DNA of 64,000 bases from Caulobacteraceae bacterium (GTDB taxonomy: Bacteria > Pseudomonadota > Alphaproteobacteria > Caulobacterales > Aquidulcibacteraceae): contig JADJCG010000020.1 of the NCBI GenBank assembly GCA_016703335.1, positions 1 through 64,000 of the forward strand. Direction: 5' to 3'. Every line of letters begins with the position of its first letter. Positions within the stretch are counted from its first letter, which is position 1. The notes under the pieces are model-generated. The model was given only the letters and a program-made list of their open reading frames with translations, searched no databases and had not been told where the DNA came from. Below, piece by piece: positions 18,015-27,352 of the stretch. The translations under genes were made by a program, and so were the position numbers.

Positions 18015-18374
18015 TCAACGGCGGTTGCGTCGCGCTTGAGCCGCTTCAATCTGCGCTTGGAAGGCAGCTGCGCGCGCTTGATTGTCCGCAAGCGCTGCGT
18101 CGTATTCGGCGCGACGGGCGCGCGTCTGCGCGTTGAGCGCATTCACTTCTGCCGCGCGGCATTGCATCGTCGTCTCTGCTTGCGCGCGCCAAGTTTCATA
18201 TCTCGCTACGGCCGCTTGCATGTCCTGCTGGCTGGCGGTCGCCGTCCAGGCCGCAGGCGCCTGAACGATTGCCGGACACGTGGACGGCGGAACCGTTGGC
18301 GCTGGCGTATCCTGTGCGAATGCTGCGCCCGCGCCCAAAGCGGTCAAAATTACGAAAGTGGCGAAAAGTTTCAT
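18015..18374 (-). CDS. Small exported coiled-coil protein
   Basis: 119 residues from ATG 18374, chosen because a signal peptide begins there (MKLFATFVILTALGAGAAFAQ). The mature part has TVPPSTCPAIV and a long Ala/Gln/Arg-rich helix (about 50-118) with one more Cys (TTMQCRAAE), likely a coiled coil, ending in a basic tail. Predicted periplasmic. I do not recognise the family. Follows the beta-barrel gene in the same direction, with a possible terminator between them. Confidence 0.65.
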   Translation of the reverse strand: MKLFATFVILTALGAGAAFAQDTPAPTVPPSTCPAIVQAPAAWTATASQQDMQAAVARYETWRAQAETTMQCRAAEVNALNAQTRARRAEYDAALADNQARAAAFQAQIEAAQARRNRR

Positions 18375-18432
18375 GGTGCCGGCTCCAACGTCCCTGACCC
18401 GCAACCTACGGACCTCACCCCGCGCAAAGCAA

Positions 18433-18460
18433 GCGGGCCAGAGCATAAGCCCCGGCCCGC
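18433..18460 (-). terminator. Possible terminator after outer membrane protein gene
   Basis: 7-bp GC stem (gcgggcc / ggcccgc) with a 14-nt loop. On the minus strand it is followed by ttgctttg, a weak T-tract. About 25 nt past the beta-barrel gene stop. Confidence 0.4.
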
Positions 18461-18482
18461 CATGCTTCACATTCCGCTGAGC

Positions 18483-18962
18483 TTAGAAGTTGAACGAGGC
18501 GCCGAGCGAGATCGCGTCGGTATCAAGATCGCCTTCCATGCGGGTGTAGTCGGCGCGGATGCCGATGCTGCTCGTGGCGTTCCAGCCGACGCCAACGCCG
18601 TAGGCCAAGCCGTCGTCGTCCACGTCGCCGAGCGGCGTGTCGACTTCCACGGTCTGATATCCAACCCGGCCGTGCGCTTCGAAGCCAGATGAGCCAATCG
18701 GCAAAATGCCGACGGCATACGCGCCAACTGCGTGATTGAGTTCCACGCCCTGGTCGTCATCGACGCCAACCGTGCCTTCGCCTTCAATAGCGAAGTTCGG
18801 GTTCATTCGATAGCCGAGCCGGCCCGTCGCGCCGCCAAGATCCGCGTCTTCGACGCTATATTGAGAGTACGCCGCGCCCGCGTACCATTCCGCGTGCGCA
18901 ACAGCTGGAACGGTCATCAGTGCTGCCGCCGCTACTGCGGCCATGATTGTGAACTTCTTCAT
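18483..18962 (-). CDS. Outer membrane beta-barrel protein
   Basis: 159 residues from ATG 18962 (RBS gaggag). Signal peptide 1-23 (VAHA), then alternating strand pattern with Gly/aromatic residues (WYAGAAYSQYSV, GRLGYRMNPNFAIEGEG, HGRVGYQTVEVD, GVGVGWNATSSIGIRADYTRM) and a terminal Phe (SLGASFNF), the hallmark for outer membrane assembly. Resembles the OmpA-like/porin small barrel family with about eight strands. Role unknown. Transcribed away from parE. Confidence 0.82.
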   Translation of the reverse strand: MKKFTIMAAVAAAALMTVPAVAHAEWYAGAAYSQYSVEDADLGGATGRLGYRMNPNFAIEGEGTVGVDDDQGVELNHAVGAYAVGILPIGSSGFEAHGRVGYQTVEVDTPLGDVDDDGLAYGVGVGWNATSSIGIRADYTRMEGDLDTDAISLGASFNF

Positions 18963-19212
18963 GCTTGCTGCTCCTCGTCCTGAGCGGCCCCCGCATGCCG
19001 TTGACGTGCGACCCAACCGCTTAGACGTGACGAGGTTTCGTCAGTTGCTGCCATTTGCATGCCCAGCGGCTGCCCGGCGCCCCAGGTCGTGTCCGTGGAG
19101 ACACTTAATTCCCCTACAACGGGTCGTTTACTCCCCGGATACCGAAGCCTGTTCGGTTCCTAAGCAGGTCAAAGCATTGCTGCAGGCGCGCGAAGCGCCT
19201 TAAGGATCGTCC

Positions 19213-21251
19213 ATGGCGCAAGCGCAGAAGAAATCTTCGATGCCCAAAGACGGCGATGAAAAACTCTGGGACGGCAATCTGTTCGGTGAGAGCGATCCGC
19301 CGCCGGCTGCCGCCAAGGATGGCTACACCGCAAAGGACATCGAAGTCCTCGAAGGACTCGAACCGGTTCGCAAACGTCCGGGTATGTACATTGGCGGCGT
19401 CGACGAACGTGCGCTGCATCACCTCTTCGCAGAAGTGCTCGACAACTCGATGGACGAAGCGGTCGCGGGCTTCGCTGATCGCATCGAAGTGGAACTCGAG
19501 GTCGACGGCACTCTGCGCGTCACGGATAACGGTCGCGGCATGCCGGTCGACCCGCACCCGAAGTTCCCGAAGAAGTCCGCGCTCGAAATCATTATGACGG
19601 TTCTGCACGCGGGCGGAAAATTTTCGGGCAAAGTTTATCACACGTCCGGCGGTCTGCACGGCGTCGGCGTTTCAGTCGTCAACGCACTTTCAGACAAAGT
19701 AGAAGTAGAAGTTGCGCGCGATCGCAAACTCTATCGCCAGACATTCTCGCGCGGCACGCCGACATCAAAGCTGGTTGAAGTTGGACCGGCACACAATCGC
19801 CGCGGCACGACCGTGCGCTTCCACCCCGACGCGGAAATCTTTGGCAAAGGCGCCGCATTCAAACCGGCGCGTCTTTTCCAGATGGCGCGATCGAAAGCGT
19901 ACCTGCAGCGCGGCACGCAGATCCGTTGGAAGTGCGCGCCTGAGCTGATCAAAGACGACACGCCGGCGGAAGCGATCCTTCACTTCCCGAACGGCTTGGC
20001 TGACTTCCTCAGTGAACTCACCAAATCAAAGCGCGCTGTCGTCAACGAACCCTTCTCCGGCAAGACGGACAAGGATAGCCCGCATGGCCGCGTCGAATGG
20101 GCAATCACTTGGGTGAGCGATGGCTTCGGCGAAGCTGACGGCTTCCTCCGTTCTTATTGCAACACTGTCTACACGCCAGACGGCGGCTTCCACGAAGCAG
20201 GCTTCCGCGCCGCGATCGCCAAGGGCCTGCGCGCCTACGCTGAACTCCGCAACAACAAGAAGGCCACCGCCATCACGCAGGAAGACGTGATGAATACGGG
20301 CGCAGGCCTCGTCTCCGTCTTCATTCGCGATCCGCAGTTCGAGGGCCAAACGAAGGGCCGGCTCGTTTCAACCGAAGCCGCGAAAATCGTCGAGAACGCG
20401 GTGCGCGATCCGTTCGATCACTGGCTTGCCGCGAATACGCAAGAAGCCAATCGCTTGCTCGAATGGTGCATTCAGCAAGCCGAAGATCGCATGCGCCGGC
20501 GCAAGGAGAAGGAAGTCTCCCGCCAAAGCGCGACGCGCAAGCTCCGCCTACCCGGCAAACTCGCCGATTGCTCGCGCGCCGGTGACAAAGACACTGAGAT
20601 TTTCCTGGTCGAAGGTGACTCGGCCGGAGGCTCCGCAAGCAAGCGCGCAGCCGTGAGACGCAAGCCATCCTGCCGCTGCGCGGCAAAATCCTGAACGTCG
20701 CGAGCGCCGGCGCTGAAAAGATGAGCGGCAACCAAGAACTTGCCGATCTCGCCCTCGCACTCGGTGTGCAGATGGGTGCGAAGTTCAAGCTCGATGATCT
20801 GCGCTACGAGCGCGTGATCATCATGACCGACGCCGACGTCGACGGCGCCCACATCGCCTCGCTGCTGATCACCTACTTCCACAAGCAGATGCCGGCGCTC
20901 ATCCGCGCGGGGCGTCTGTATCTGGCGATGCCGCCGCTCTATCGCATCACCGCCGGCAAAGAGAGCATCTACGCCCGCGACGACGCCCACAAAGAAGCGC
21001 TGCTCAACGGTGAATTCAAAGGCCGCAAGACCGACATCTCGCGCTTCAAAGGCTTGGGCGAAATGATGCCCGCGGACTTGAAGGACACTACGATGAACCC
21101 GGCGACACGCACGCTCGCGCGCGTCGTGCTGGACGATAGCGGCGCGCCGGATTTCGAGGTGCTGATCGAAACGCTAATGGGCAAAAAGGCTGAGAAGCGC
21201 TTCGACTACATCCAGGCGAACGCGAAGTTCGTTGAGGATGTGGACGTCTAA
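19213..21251 (+). CDS. parE: DNA topoisomerase IV subunit B (frameshifted)
   Basis: About 679 residues once joined. Type IIA topoisomerase ATPase subunit that decatenates chromosomes with ParC. GHKL ATPase domain: VRKRPGMYIGG, EVLDNSMDEAVAG, DNGRGMPVD, GGLHGVGVSVVNAL. Toprim domain: EGDSAGGSA and IIMTDADVDGAHIASLL, then the SRFKGLGEMMP tail. RBS aaggat before ATG 19213. The frame breaks near 20637, just after EGDSAGGSA; adding one A to the AA run restores KQARSRETQAILPLRGKIL. Essential gene, so this is probably a sequencing error. ParE rather than GyrB is inferred from its short length. Confidence 0.93.
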
Positions 21252-21254
21252 TCG

Positions 21255-21461
21255 TCAGAGCTTGCTCAGGTTCACCGCGAACGATCGCTTCAGAGCGAGA
21301 TCCGTCTTCACATCGAAGCTTATTCGCTCCCCGCTGGCCACGCGAGCGAGGCCAGCGTTTTCTAGCTCATTGGCGTAGAACATTACGTCAGGTCGGCCGT
21401 CGTCGCGCGAGATGATGCCGGAGCCGCGACGCGGATCGTATGACTTGATAGCGCCCTTCAA
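21255..21461 (-). CDS. Cold-shock-domain-like small protein
   Basis: 68 residues. Resembles a single CSD OB-fold: the start MKGAIKSYDPRRGSGIISRDDGRPDVMFY mirrors the K-WFN--KGFGFI-PDDGG-DVFVH pattern, followed by GERISFDVK. The usual aromatic RNA-binding residues are partly missing (no canonical GFGFI or FVH), so nucleic-acid binding is inferred and may differ. ATG overlaps the fasciclin stop by 4 nt, so translation is coupled. Converges on parE. Confidence 0.65.
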   Translation of the reverse strand: MKGAIKSYDPRRGSGIISRDDGRPDVMFYANELENAGLARVASGERISFDVKTDLALKRSFAVNLSKL

Positions 21462-21889
21462 GAGAGGGCCGCTGCGACGGTGCGCGGCGACAACAGAGCG
21501 TTGATGCCGTGGACCACGCCATTCCGCGCCATCAAATCAGGCTTGATCACGCTTGCGTCGTTCACACGCAAATCGGCGCGACCATCGATAATGACATCGC
21601 CGCCCGCCTGCATCACGCCGCGGATGCGCTTGCCGATCAACCGTGTTGTCGCAACTTTGCCGGCTGCAATATGATAGCCGAGCACAAGCCGTAGCCGGTC
21701 TCGATCTTGATAGAGGAGCGTGTCGAGTGCTCCATCCGACAACGCGCTAAAGGCGACATCCGAAGGCGCGAACACAGTAAAAGGCCCACCGCCCTCCAGC
21801 AGATTGAAATAGTCGCTGGAGCGCAGCGCCGCCGCGAAGATGTGAAAGCCGGCTCGATCGGCCACGCTGACAACAGACAATGCACTCAT
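21458..21889 (-). CDS. Fasciclin (FAS1) domain protein
   Basis: 143 residues from ATG 21889 (ggagcgagagaac upstream). One FAS1 domain: FTVFAPSDVAFSAL (H1-like block), VLGYHIAAGKV (YH block) and NGVVHGINALLSP (H2-like block). No signal peptide is visible, which is unusual for a family of mostly exported adhesion proteins. Second to last in a run of very small minus-strand genes and coupled to the CSD-like gene. Function unknown. Confidence 0.82.
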   Translation of the reverse strand: MSALSVVSVADRAGFHIFAAALRSSDYFNLLEGGGPFTVFAPSDVAFSALSDGALDTLLYQDRDRLRLVLGYHIAAGKVATTRLIGKRIRGVMQAGGDVIIDGRADLRVNDASVIKPDLMARNGVVHGINALLSPRTVAAALS

Positions 21890-21946
21890 GTTCTCTCGCT
21901 CCTTGGCGCATCGCACCAATGTGAGGCGCCATGGGCGCTCCAGTTG

Positions 21947-22141
21947 TTATTGCGTCCCGTAGGCGTCTCGCGCCTTTACATAGAGATCGTAGAGTTCGCG
22001 CAGCCGCGTCCCTGGCTCGCCCGTCGCGCGCCCATGAAATCGCGCCATGCCGGCATCGCGTTCACCGAAGACCGTTCGCACTTCCGCCATCCAAGCTTTG
22101 TCGGCGGCAGTGGAACCCTGCAGCAATCTGAGCTTGTTCAC
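21947..22141 (-). CDS. Small hypothetical protein (64 aa)
   Basis: 64 residues, helix-rich and charged (MNKLRLLQGSTAADKAW... FGERDAGMARFHGRATGEPGTRLRELYDLYVKARDAYGTQ). Its ATG overlaps the stop of the upstream 69-residue gene (ATGA), which supports it being real. No family recognised. Confidence 0.5.
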   Translation of the reverse strand: MNKLRLLQGSTAADKAWMAEVRTVFGERDAGMARFHGRATGEPGTRLRELYDLYVKARDAYGTQ

Positions 22142-22347
22142 CCGATCGCCTGCAATCTCTTGATCTCATCGCGCAGCTGGCGCTCGTCGAAGATGTTGCC
22201 AGTGACTGTGTCGCGAATTCGGATGAGGCGCATGCCGCGCCGCTCCAATCCCGCTGCCCATCCGAGCGCCGCCTTTGCATCAGGAAGAGTGGCGCTAGGC
22301 TCAAAACGCAAACCCGCGCCCGGCGACGAATTCACAATGAATGCCAT
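22138..22347 (-). CDS. Small hypothetical protein (69 aa)
   Basis: 69 residues. MAFIVNSSPGAGLRFEPSAT, then a helical LPDAKAALGWAAGLERRGM, a strand-like LIRIRDTVTGNIFDE, and a C-terminal amphipathic helix. The helix-then-strand layout is similar to the 68-residue gene upstream, but the sequences are not clearly homologous. ATGA overlap downstream, 12-nt gap upstream. No family recognised. Confidence 0.55.
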   Translation of the reverse strand: MAFIVNSSPGAGLRFEPSATLPDAKAALGWAAGLERRGMRLIRIRDTVTGNIFDERQLRDEIKRLQAIG

Positions 22348-22359
22348 CCGCCTTCTCCT

Positions 22360-22566
22360 TCAAACGCTTGGTGACGTCGTCGAATTGGCGAAATCGAACT
22401 CAGATGAACCGGGTACGTGCTCGCCGTACTTGATCGTGTAGGCGGGTCCAAGCGCCAAAGCCAAACTCTCAGCTTCAACGCTGGACGAAAACACACCCGC
22501 CAAGTGCCACGGCTTCAGACGCAATACGCCCCATCCGCTTTTCAACATTTCGCCTGGGATCGGCAT
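22360..22566 (-). CDS. Small hypothetical protein (68 aa)
   Basis: 68 residues from ATG 22566 (MPIPGEMLKSGWGVLRL), preferred over an upstream in-frame start that would add 59 low-quality residues. It has a strand-like GWGVLRLKPWHLAGVF, a helix SSVEAESLALALG, and then YTIKYGEHVPGS. First gene of the five-gene small-protein run. No family recognised. Confidence 0.5.
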   Translation of the reverse strand: MPIPGEMLKSGWGVLRLKPWHLAGVFSSSVEAESLALALGPAYTIKYGEHVPGSSEFDFANSTTSPSV

Positions 22567-22799
22567 GTTGGGTCCTAACGCTAATAAACGCGCACGCGAT
22601 CGCGCCCTCCCGTCGCGGGAGGCGCAAGCTGTGGTTCTTGTTGCTGATGACGCGAACCTAGCATGGTTCGCCCGAGATTGTCGGATATTCTGCATCAACA
22701 CCCAGAACCAAGGTTCTGCATGATTTCCATTTGAATCAAGCAATCGCAGGCGACGACGCTCATAAGAGCTGACCGAGTTCGATTCGGTGGGAGCCGCAC

Positions 22800-22988
22800 A
22801 TGGCTAAGTTTGTGAAGTTCATTTCCGCCGCCGATCCGCGCCTCGAGGTCCACATCAATCCGGATGAGGTTGCCGCTGTCCGAGACAGCCACGGCAAGAC
22901 CATCATTCTCTTCCGCGCAGTCGCCTCAACCGAGACAGTCGTCGGCTCAGTAGCGACGGTTGTCGCCGCTCTTGAGGCCGCCACCTAG
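22800..22988 (+). CDS. Small hypothetical protein (62 aa)
   Basis: 62 residues: MAKFVKFISAADPRLEVHINPDEVAAVRD, then GKTIILFRAVASTETVVGSVATVVAALEAAT. The pattern of strands and a final helix resembles small proteins predicted to bind phage or plasmid components, but I cannot assign a family. Stand-alone on the plus strand, with a weak ggagccgc before the ATG. Confidence 0.5.
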   Translation: MAKFVKFISAADPRLEVHINPDEVAAVRDSHGKTIILFRAVASTETVVGSVATVVAALEAAT

Positions 22989-23197
22989 GCCCGTGCAGGG
23001 CTCCCAGAAGCGACATTCATTGACTTTCGCTCAAAATCCCCTCATTTCCGCGCTGTCCGTTGTGCGCGCCCTGGGGCGTGCTCGCTCCTGCTGGACGCCC
23101 GCTCACCTCAATCCGGAGACGCGAGGCGTGTAGCGCCAACCAAGCGGCCCGCCCGTTTCGCGCCTCGCGCGAACAAGCGGCCTCCAAGTGAGATTGA

Positions 23198-24724
23198 ATG
23201 TCCTCTGAAAATTCCGCGCCCGAGAGCGCACCTGAAACGCAACCGCAAATCACCTTCGACGATCTCGGCCTCTCCGAAGCGACGCTCCGCGCCGTGAAGG
23301 AAAGCGGCTACAACACGCCCACTCCGATCCAAGCCGCCGCCATCCCGGAGGTGCTGAAAGGCCGAGATATCCTCGGCATCGCCCAAACCGGCACCGGCAA
23401 GACCGCCGCCTTCACGCTGCCGATGATCGACATCCTCGCCGCCGGCCGCGCTCGTGCGCGCATGCCGCGCACCCTGATCCTCGAGCCAACGCGCGAGCTC
23501 GCCGCGCAAGTCGCTGAAGGCTTCGACAAATACGGCAAGTATCAAAAGCTCACCAAAGCCTTGCTCATCGGGGGCGTGTCATTTGGCGATCAAGACGCGC
23601 TGCTCGCACGTGGCGTCGACGTGCTCATCGCAACGCCAGGCCGCCTGCTCGATCACTTTGAACGCGGCAAGTTACTGCTCACTGGCGTGCAAGTCATGGT
23701 CGTCGACGAAGCTGACCGCATGCTCGACATGGGCTTCATCCCCGACATCGAACGCATCTTCAAACTCACGCCGTTCACACGCCAAACACTGTTTTTCTCC
23801 GCGACGATGCCGCCGGAGATCACCCGTCTCACCGAAGCGTTCCTCTCCAGTCCCAAACGCATCGAAGCAACGCGCCCGGCCACCACCGCCAGCACGATCA
23901 CGCAACGCGTCATCATGCTACCCGGCGGCGATCCACGTACGCGCCGCGCCGCTTTGCGTGCGGCGATGACAAGCGAGAACGTCCGTAACGGCATCATCTT
24001 CTGCAACCGTAAGACCGACGTCGACGTCGTTGCCCTTTCCCTCAAGCGCCACGGCTTCAACGCCTCGCCAATCCACGGCGATCTTGATCAATCGCTGCGC
24101 ACCAAGACGCTCGACCGTTTCCGCTCAGGCGATCTGCAATTCCTCATAGCGTCCGATGTCGCCGCCCGCGGCCTCGACGTTCCGGACGTCTCTCACGTCT
24201 TCAATTACGAGCCGCCGCGCAGCCCCGACGATTACGTCCACCGCATCGGCCGCACCGGCCGCGCCGGCAAACAAGGCGCCTCGTTCACCTTGGTTGGTCC
24301 CGCCGACAAAAAGAGCTTGGACCAAATCGAAAAGCTCACAGGCAAGCCCATCGAGATCGCCACGATCGAGGGCGTGCCCGAAGCAGCACTCGGCGATCCG
24401 CGCGACAGCGGCGGCCGTGGCCGACGCGCCCAGGAGCTGAAGCAGGAACATTCCAAGCGCATCGGCGAGAAGAAGCAGCGCTTCGTGAAGCGAGACGAAG
24501 ATCGCCCCACCGCTTCAACTGAACCTGTCGAGCGCACTGAGGTAAAGTCCGAGCCGCGCCCGGAAAAACATGAAGATCGGCCGCGCCGCGACGACGCGCC
24601 GCGACGTGAACAACGTAGCGAACCGCCGCGTCGCGAAGAACGCCGCCCCCCACGCGACGAAAACGGCCCGTCCGTCACCGGTTTCGGCGACAGCACGCCG
24701 GCGTTTCTCCGGCCGAAGAAGTAA
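23198..24724 (+). CDS. DEAD-box RNA helicase (RhlE-like)
   Basis: 508 residues. ATP-dependent RNA unwinding in the cytoplasm (RNA decay, ribosome assembly, cold adaptation). Motifs in order: Q motif (FDDLGLSEATLRAVKESGYNTPTPIQ), motif I AQTGTGKT, Ia PTRELAAQ, II DEAD, III SAT, V ARGLDVPD, VI HRIGRTGRAG. After about residue 400 comes a basic/acidic disordered tail rich in Arg, Glu and Pro (RREERRPPRDE) typical of RhlE-type proteins. Converges on the aldehyde dehydrogenase gene. No frame break. Confidence 0.92.
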   Translation: MSSENSAPESAPETQPQITFDDLGLSEATLRAVKESGYNTPTPIQAAAIPEVLKGRDILGIAQTGTGKTAAFTLPMIDILAAGRARARMPRTLILEPTRELAAQVAEGFDKYGKYQKLTKALLIGGVSFGDQDALLARGVDVLIATPGRLLDHFERGKLLLTGVQVMVVDEADRMLDMGFIPDIERIFKLTPFTRQTLFFSATMPPEITRLTEAFLSSPKRIEATRPATTASTITQRVIMLPGGDPRTRRAALRAAMTSENVRNGIIFCNRKTDVDVVALSLKRHGFNASPIHGDLDQSLRTKTLDRFRSGDLQFLIASDVAARGLDVPDVSHVFNYEPPRSPDDYVHRIGRTGRAGKQGASFTLVGPADKKSLDQIEKLTGKPIEIATIEGVPEAALGDPRDSGGRGRRAQELKQEHSKRIGEKKQRFVKRDEDRPTASTEPVERTEVKSEPRPEKHEDRPRRDDAPRREQRSEPPRREERRPPRDENGPSVTGFGDSTPAFLRPKK

Positions 24725-24727
24725 CGC

Positions 24728-26066
24728 TCACGGTTTCAGCCGCGCCGCCATCTGCTTGCGGAAGGCTGCGCCATAGGGCGGCCGCAACATTGCGAGCAGC
24801 TCAGCCGAAATCTGGCGATAGATCGCCTTCTCGTGGCTGAACTCCACAAAGCCGCGATGGCCGTGGTAGGCGCCCATGCCTGACGGACCGACGCCGCCGA
24901 ACGGCAGATCGTCCATGGCAAAGTGGAAGATCACATCGTTGATCGTCACGCCGCCCGAGTGTGTGCGCTCCAGCAGCGCTTCGCTCTCGGCGTTGTCTTC
25001 GCCAAAATAGTAAAGCGCCAATGGACGTGGCCGCGCATTAATCTCGGCGATCGCAGCGTCGACCGATGGCACAGTCCGCACTGGCAGCACCGGTCCGAAA
25101 ATCTCTTCCTGCATCACCTGCATATCGTCGGTGGCATTCAAGATGATAGTCGGCGGGATTTTGCGATGCTCTTGCTGGCTGAAGTCTTCGTTCGCGGGAT
25201 TGATGGTGACGATCTCACCGCCCTTGGCCTTCGCGTCAGCGATCAAACCGGTAATGCGATCATAATGACGTTGATTGATCATCGCCGTGTAGTCGGCGTT
25301 GTCTTTGATCGTCGGATACATCTTGGCGACTGCCGCCTTCGACGCTTCCACGAATGCGGGAGATTACGACGGGCGACTTGCCGCCGAGCTCCAACGTCAC
25401 CGGCACCAGATTGTCAGCGGCGGCGCGCATCACATGGCGTCCGACCGTTGTTGCACCTGTAAAGATCAAATGATCGAACGCCAGGCTGGAGAACGCAGCG
25501 CCGACCTCCGGGCCCCCGTTGATCACCGCAAGCTCGTCTTCGTCGAAGTAAAGATCGATGATCTGGGCCAGCAGGGCCGACGTTGCCGGTGTGTGCTCGG
25601 ACAATTTCACCATCACGCGGTTGCCCGCCGCGAACGCGCCGGCAATGGCGTCGAACGTCAACGACACAGGAAAATTCCAAGGCGAGATGACGCCCACAAC
25701 GCCCTTTGGTTGGAATCGGACCTCAGCGCGCGCGCCGAAAAGCCCGAGCGCCGACGGCGTCACGTTGCGTTTCTGCGGCGCCATCCATTTTTCTACATTC
25801 GCGCGCGCATGCTTGAGCGGTCCGATCGCTCCCGAAATGTCCGTGAACAGCGACATATCTCGCGAGCGAGCGCCGAAGTCTTCGTCTAGGGCGGCCAGGA
25901 GCTCATCCTTATGCGCCAACACCAAATTGATGGCGCGTGTCAGCCTATCCTTGCGCAGTCTTGCGTCCGGCGCGCCCTTGCTAGTCTGCAGACGCTTCTG
26001 CAGCTCCAAGATCGCACTCATTCGCGCTTTCGTCTCTTCGATGGACGGTTGGACTGGCCGGTTCAT
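24728..26066 (-). pseudogene. Coniferyl-type aldehyde dehydrogenase with internal deletion
   Basis: N-terminal part (26066 to about 25365) is a good NAD(P)-dependent aldehyde dehydrogenase: ISPWNFPVSLTFD, FTGATTVGRHVM, VTLELGGKSPVVIS. C-terminal part (about 25350 to 24728) is also good: EEIFGPVLPV, THSGGVTIND, MDDLPFGGVGPSGMG. Between them roughly 35-45 residues are absent, including the GQTC segment carrying the catalytic Cys, and the frame shifts. Unlike the one-base breaks elsewhere this is a real loss of sequence, so the product would be inactive unless the assembly is collapsed here. Coniferyl-type assignment is from overall resemblance. Confidence 0.8.
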
Positions 26067-26216
26067 TTCGCGCCTCCCAAGGCTTTCGCTTATGTCTACC
26101 GCTTACCCTCCAGGTAAGCGCAACTACTCATTTTTTCCGGATTATTTGTAGCATTTACCACTCGTCCATACCCTGCCCCCTACCGTCCCTGAGATTGCAG
26201 ATTCTGCGGGTAGCGC

Positions 26217-27274
26217 GTGACTGATCAAGACATCCTGATGCAAGGCCCCGGCGGCGCCAATGTCGCTGTGGAGACGCTTGATCTCATGCGTTTGCACGGC
26301 GTGCCGCCGACCAGCGCAAATTACGAAGTTTGGCTGTGCTATCGGCTGAACCGCAACCAAGCCCTTCGTGAGGCGATTGATTCGCGCATTGCGTCCGGCG
26401 TGGCGTTCACGGGCGAGGACAACGCCCAACTGCACGAACAATTCTTCACTGGCCTCGGCGCCTCAGCGCAAATCCTTCTTGCCGGCGAAAAGATTGCTCG
26501 AGACCTTGGCCACGTTGTCTCGTTCCTCAAGGACGCTGAGACGAAGAGCGGCGATTATGGCCGCACTCTCGAGAACGCGGCGACTGACCTCAACCGCGGT
26601 ATGAGGCCCGGACCAAATCCGTCAGGTGGTAGCGAGTCTGGCTGCCGCCACGCTGGACATGGCAAACCACAATCAGACACTCAATGAGCAGCTGAAGAAG
26701 TCGACAAGCGAAATCGACACGCTGCGCACGAGCCTCGAGTCCGTGCGCATGGAGTCACTGACAGACAGCCTCACTGGCCTCGCCAACCGCCGCATGTTCG
26801 ACGAAACACTTCGGATGCGTATTGAAGAGGCAAAGGCGCAGCGCACCGAGCTTTCGCTGCTCTTGTGCGACATCGACTATTTTCAAGCGCTTCAACGACA
26901 CCTGGGGCCATCACACCGGCGACCAGATTTTCCGTTTCCTCGCCAGCGCCCTTCAAGCGCACGCGCGCCCTGATTTCCTTGTCGCCCGCTATGGCGGAGA
27001 AGAGTTTGCTGTCGTGATGCCGCGCATGAGCGCACGTGTCGCCCAGCAGACCGCTGAAGCTATGCGTGAGGCGATCCAGGCAAAACGCTTGCGCCGTCGC
27101 TCCACGAACGAGGACCTCGGCCAAGTTACCGTTTCGATTGGCATCGCGCGCCTGCAGTCTGGCGATACACCTGCTGGCCTTATCGAACGCGCGGACGCGT
27201 GCCTCTATGCGTCCAAGCGCAATGGCCGTAATCAGACGACCACTGACGCCACGCCCGTCCTTTACGTCGCGTAG
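26217..27274 (+). CDS. Diguanylate cyclase, GGDEF domain (two frameshifts)
   Basis: About 352 residues once joined, probably from GTG 26217. The N-terminal region of about 150 residues is helical, without transmembrane segments. The GGDEF domain has DSLTGLANRRMFDE, CDIDYFKRFNDTWGHHTGD (rebuilt), the active site RYGGEEF, and VTVSIGIA. It would make c-di-GMP from GTP. The inhibitory RxxD site nine residues before GGEEF is not intact (Arg present, Asp position is Phe). Breaks occur near 26600-26625 and at 26880-26883 (TTTT for TTT). Confidence 0.85.
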
Positions 27275-27352
27275 CACTGCCGCTCCGGCAGCGTATTCCA
27301 TCGGGCTAAAGTCTGATTACACTGCTCTCGCGCTTATGCGTGGGAGAGAACA

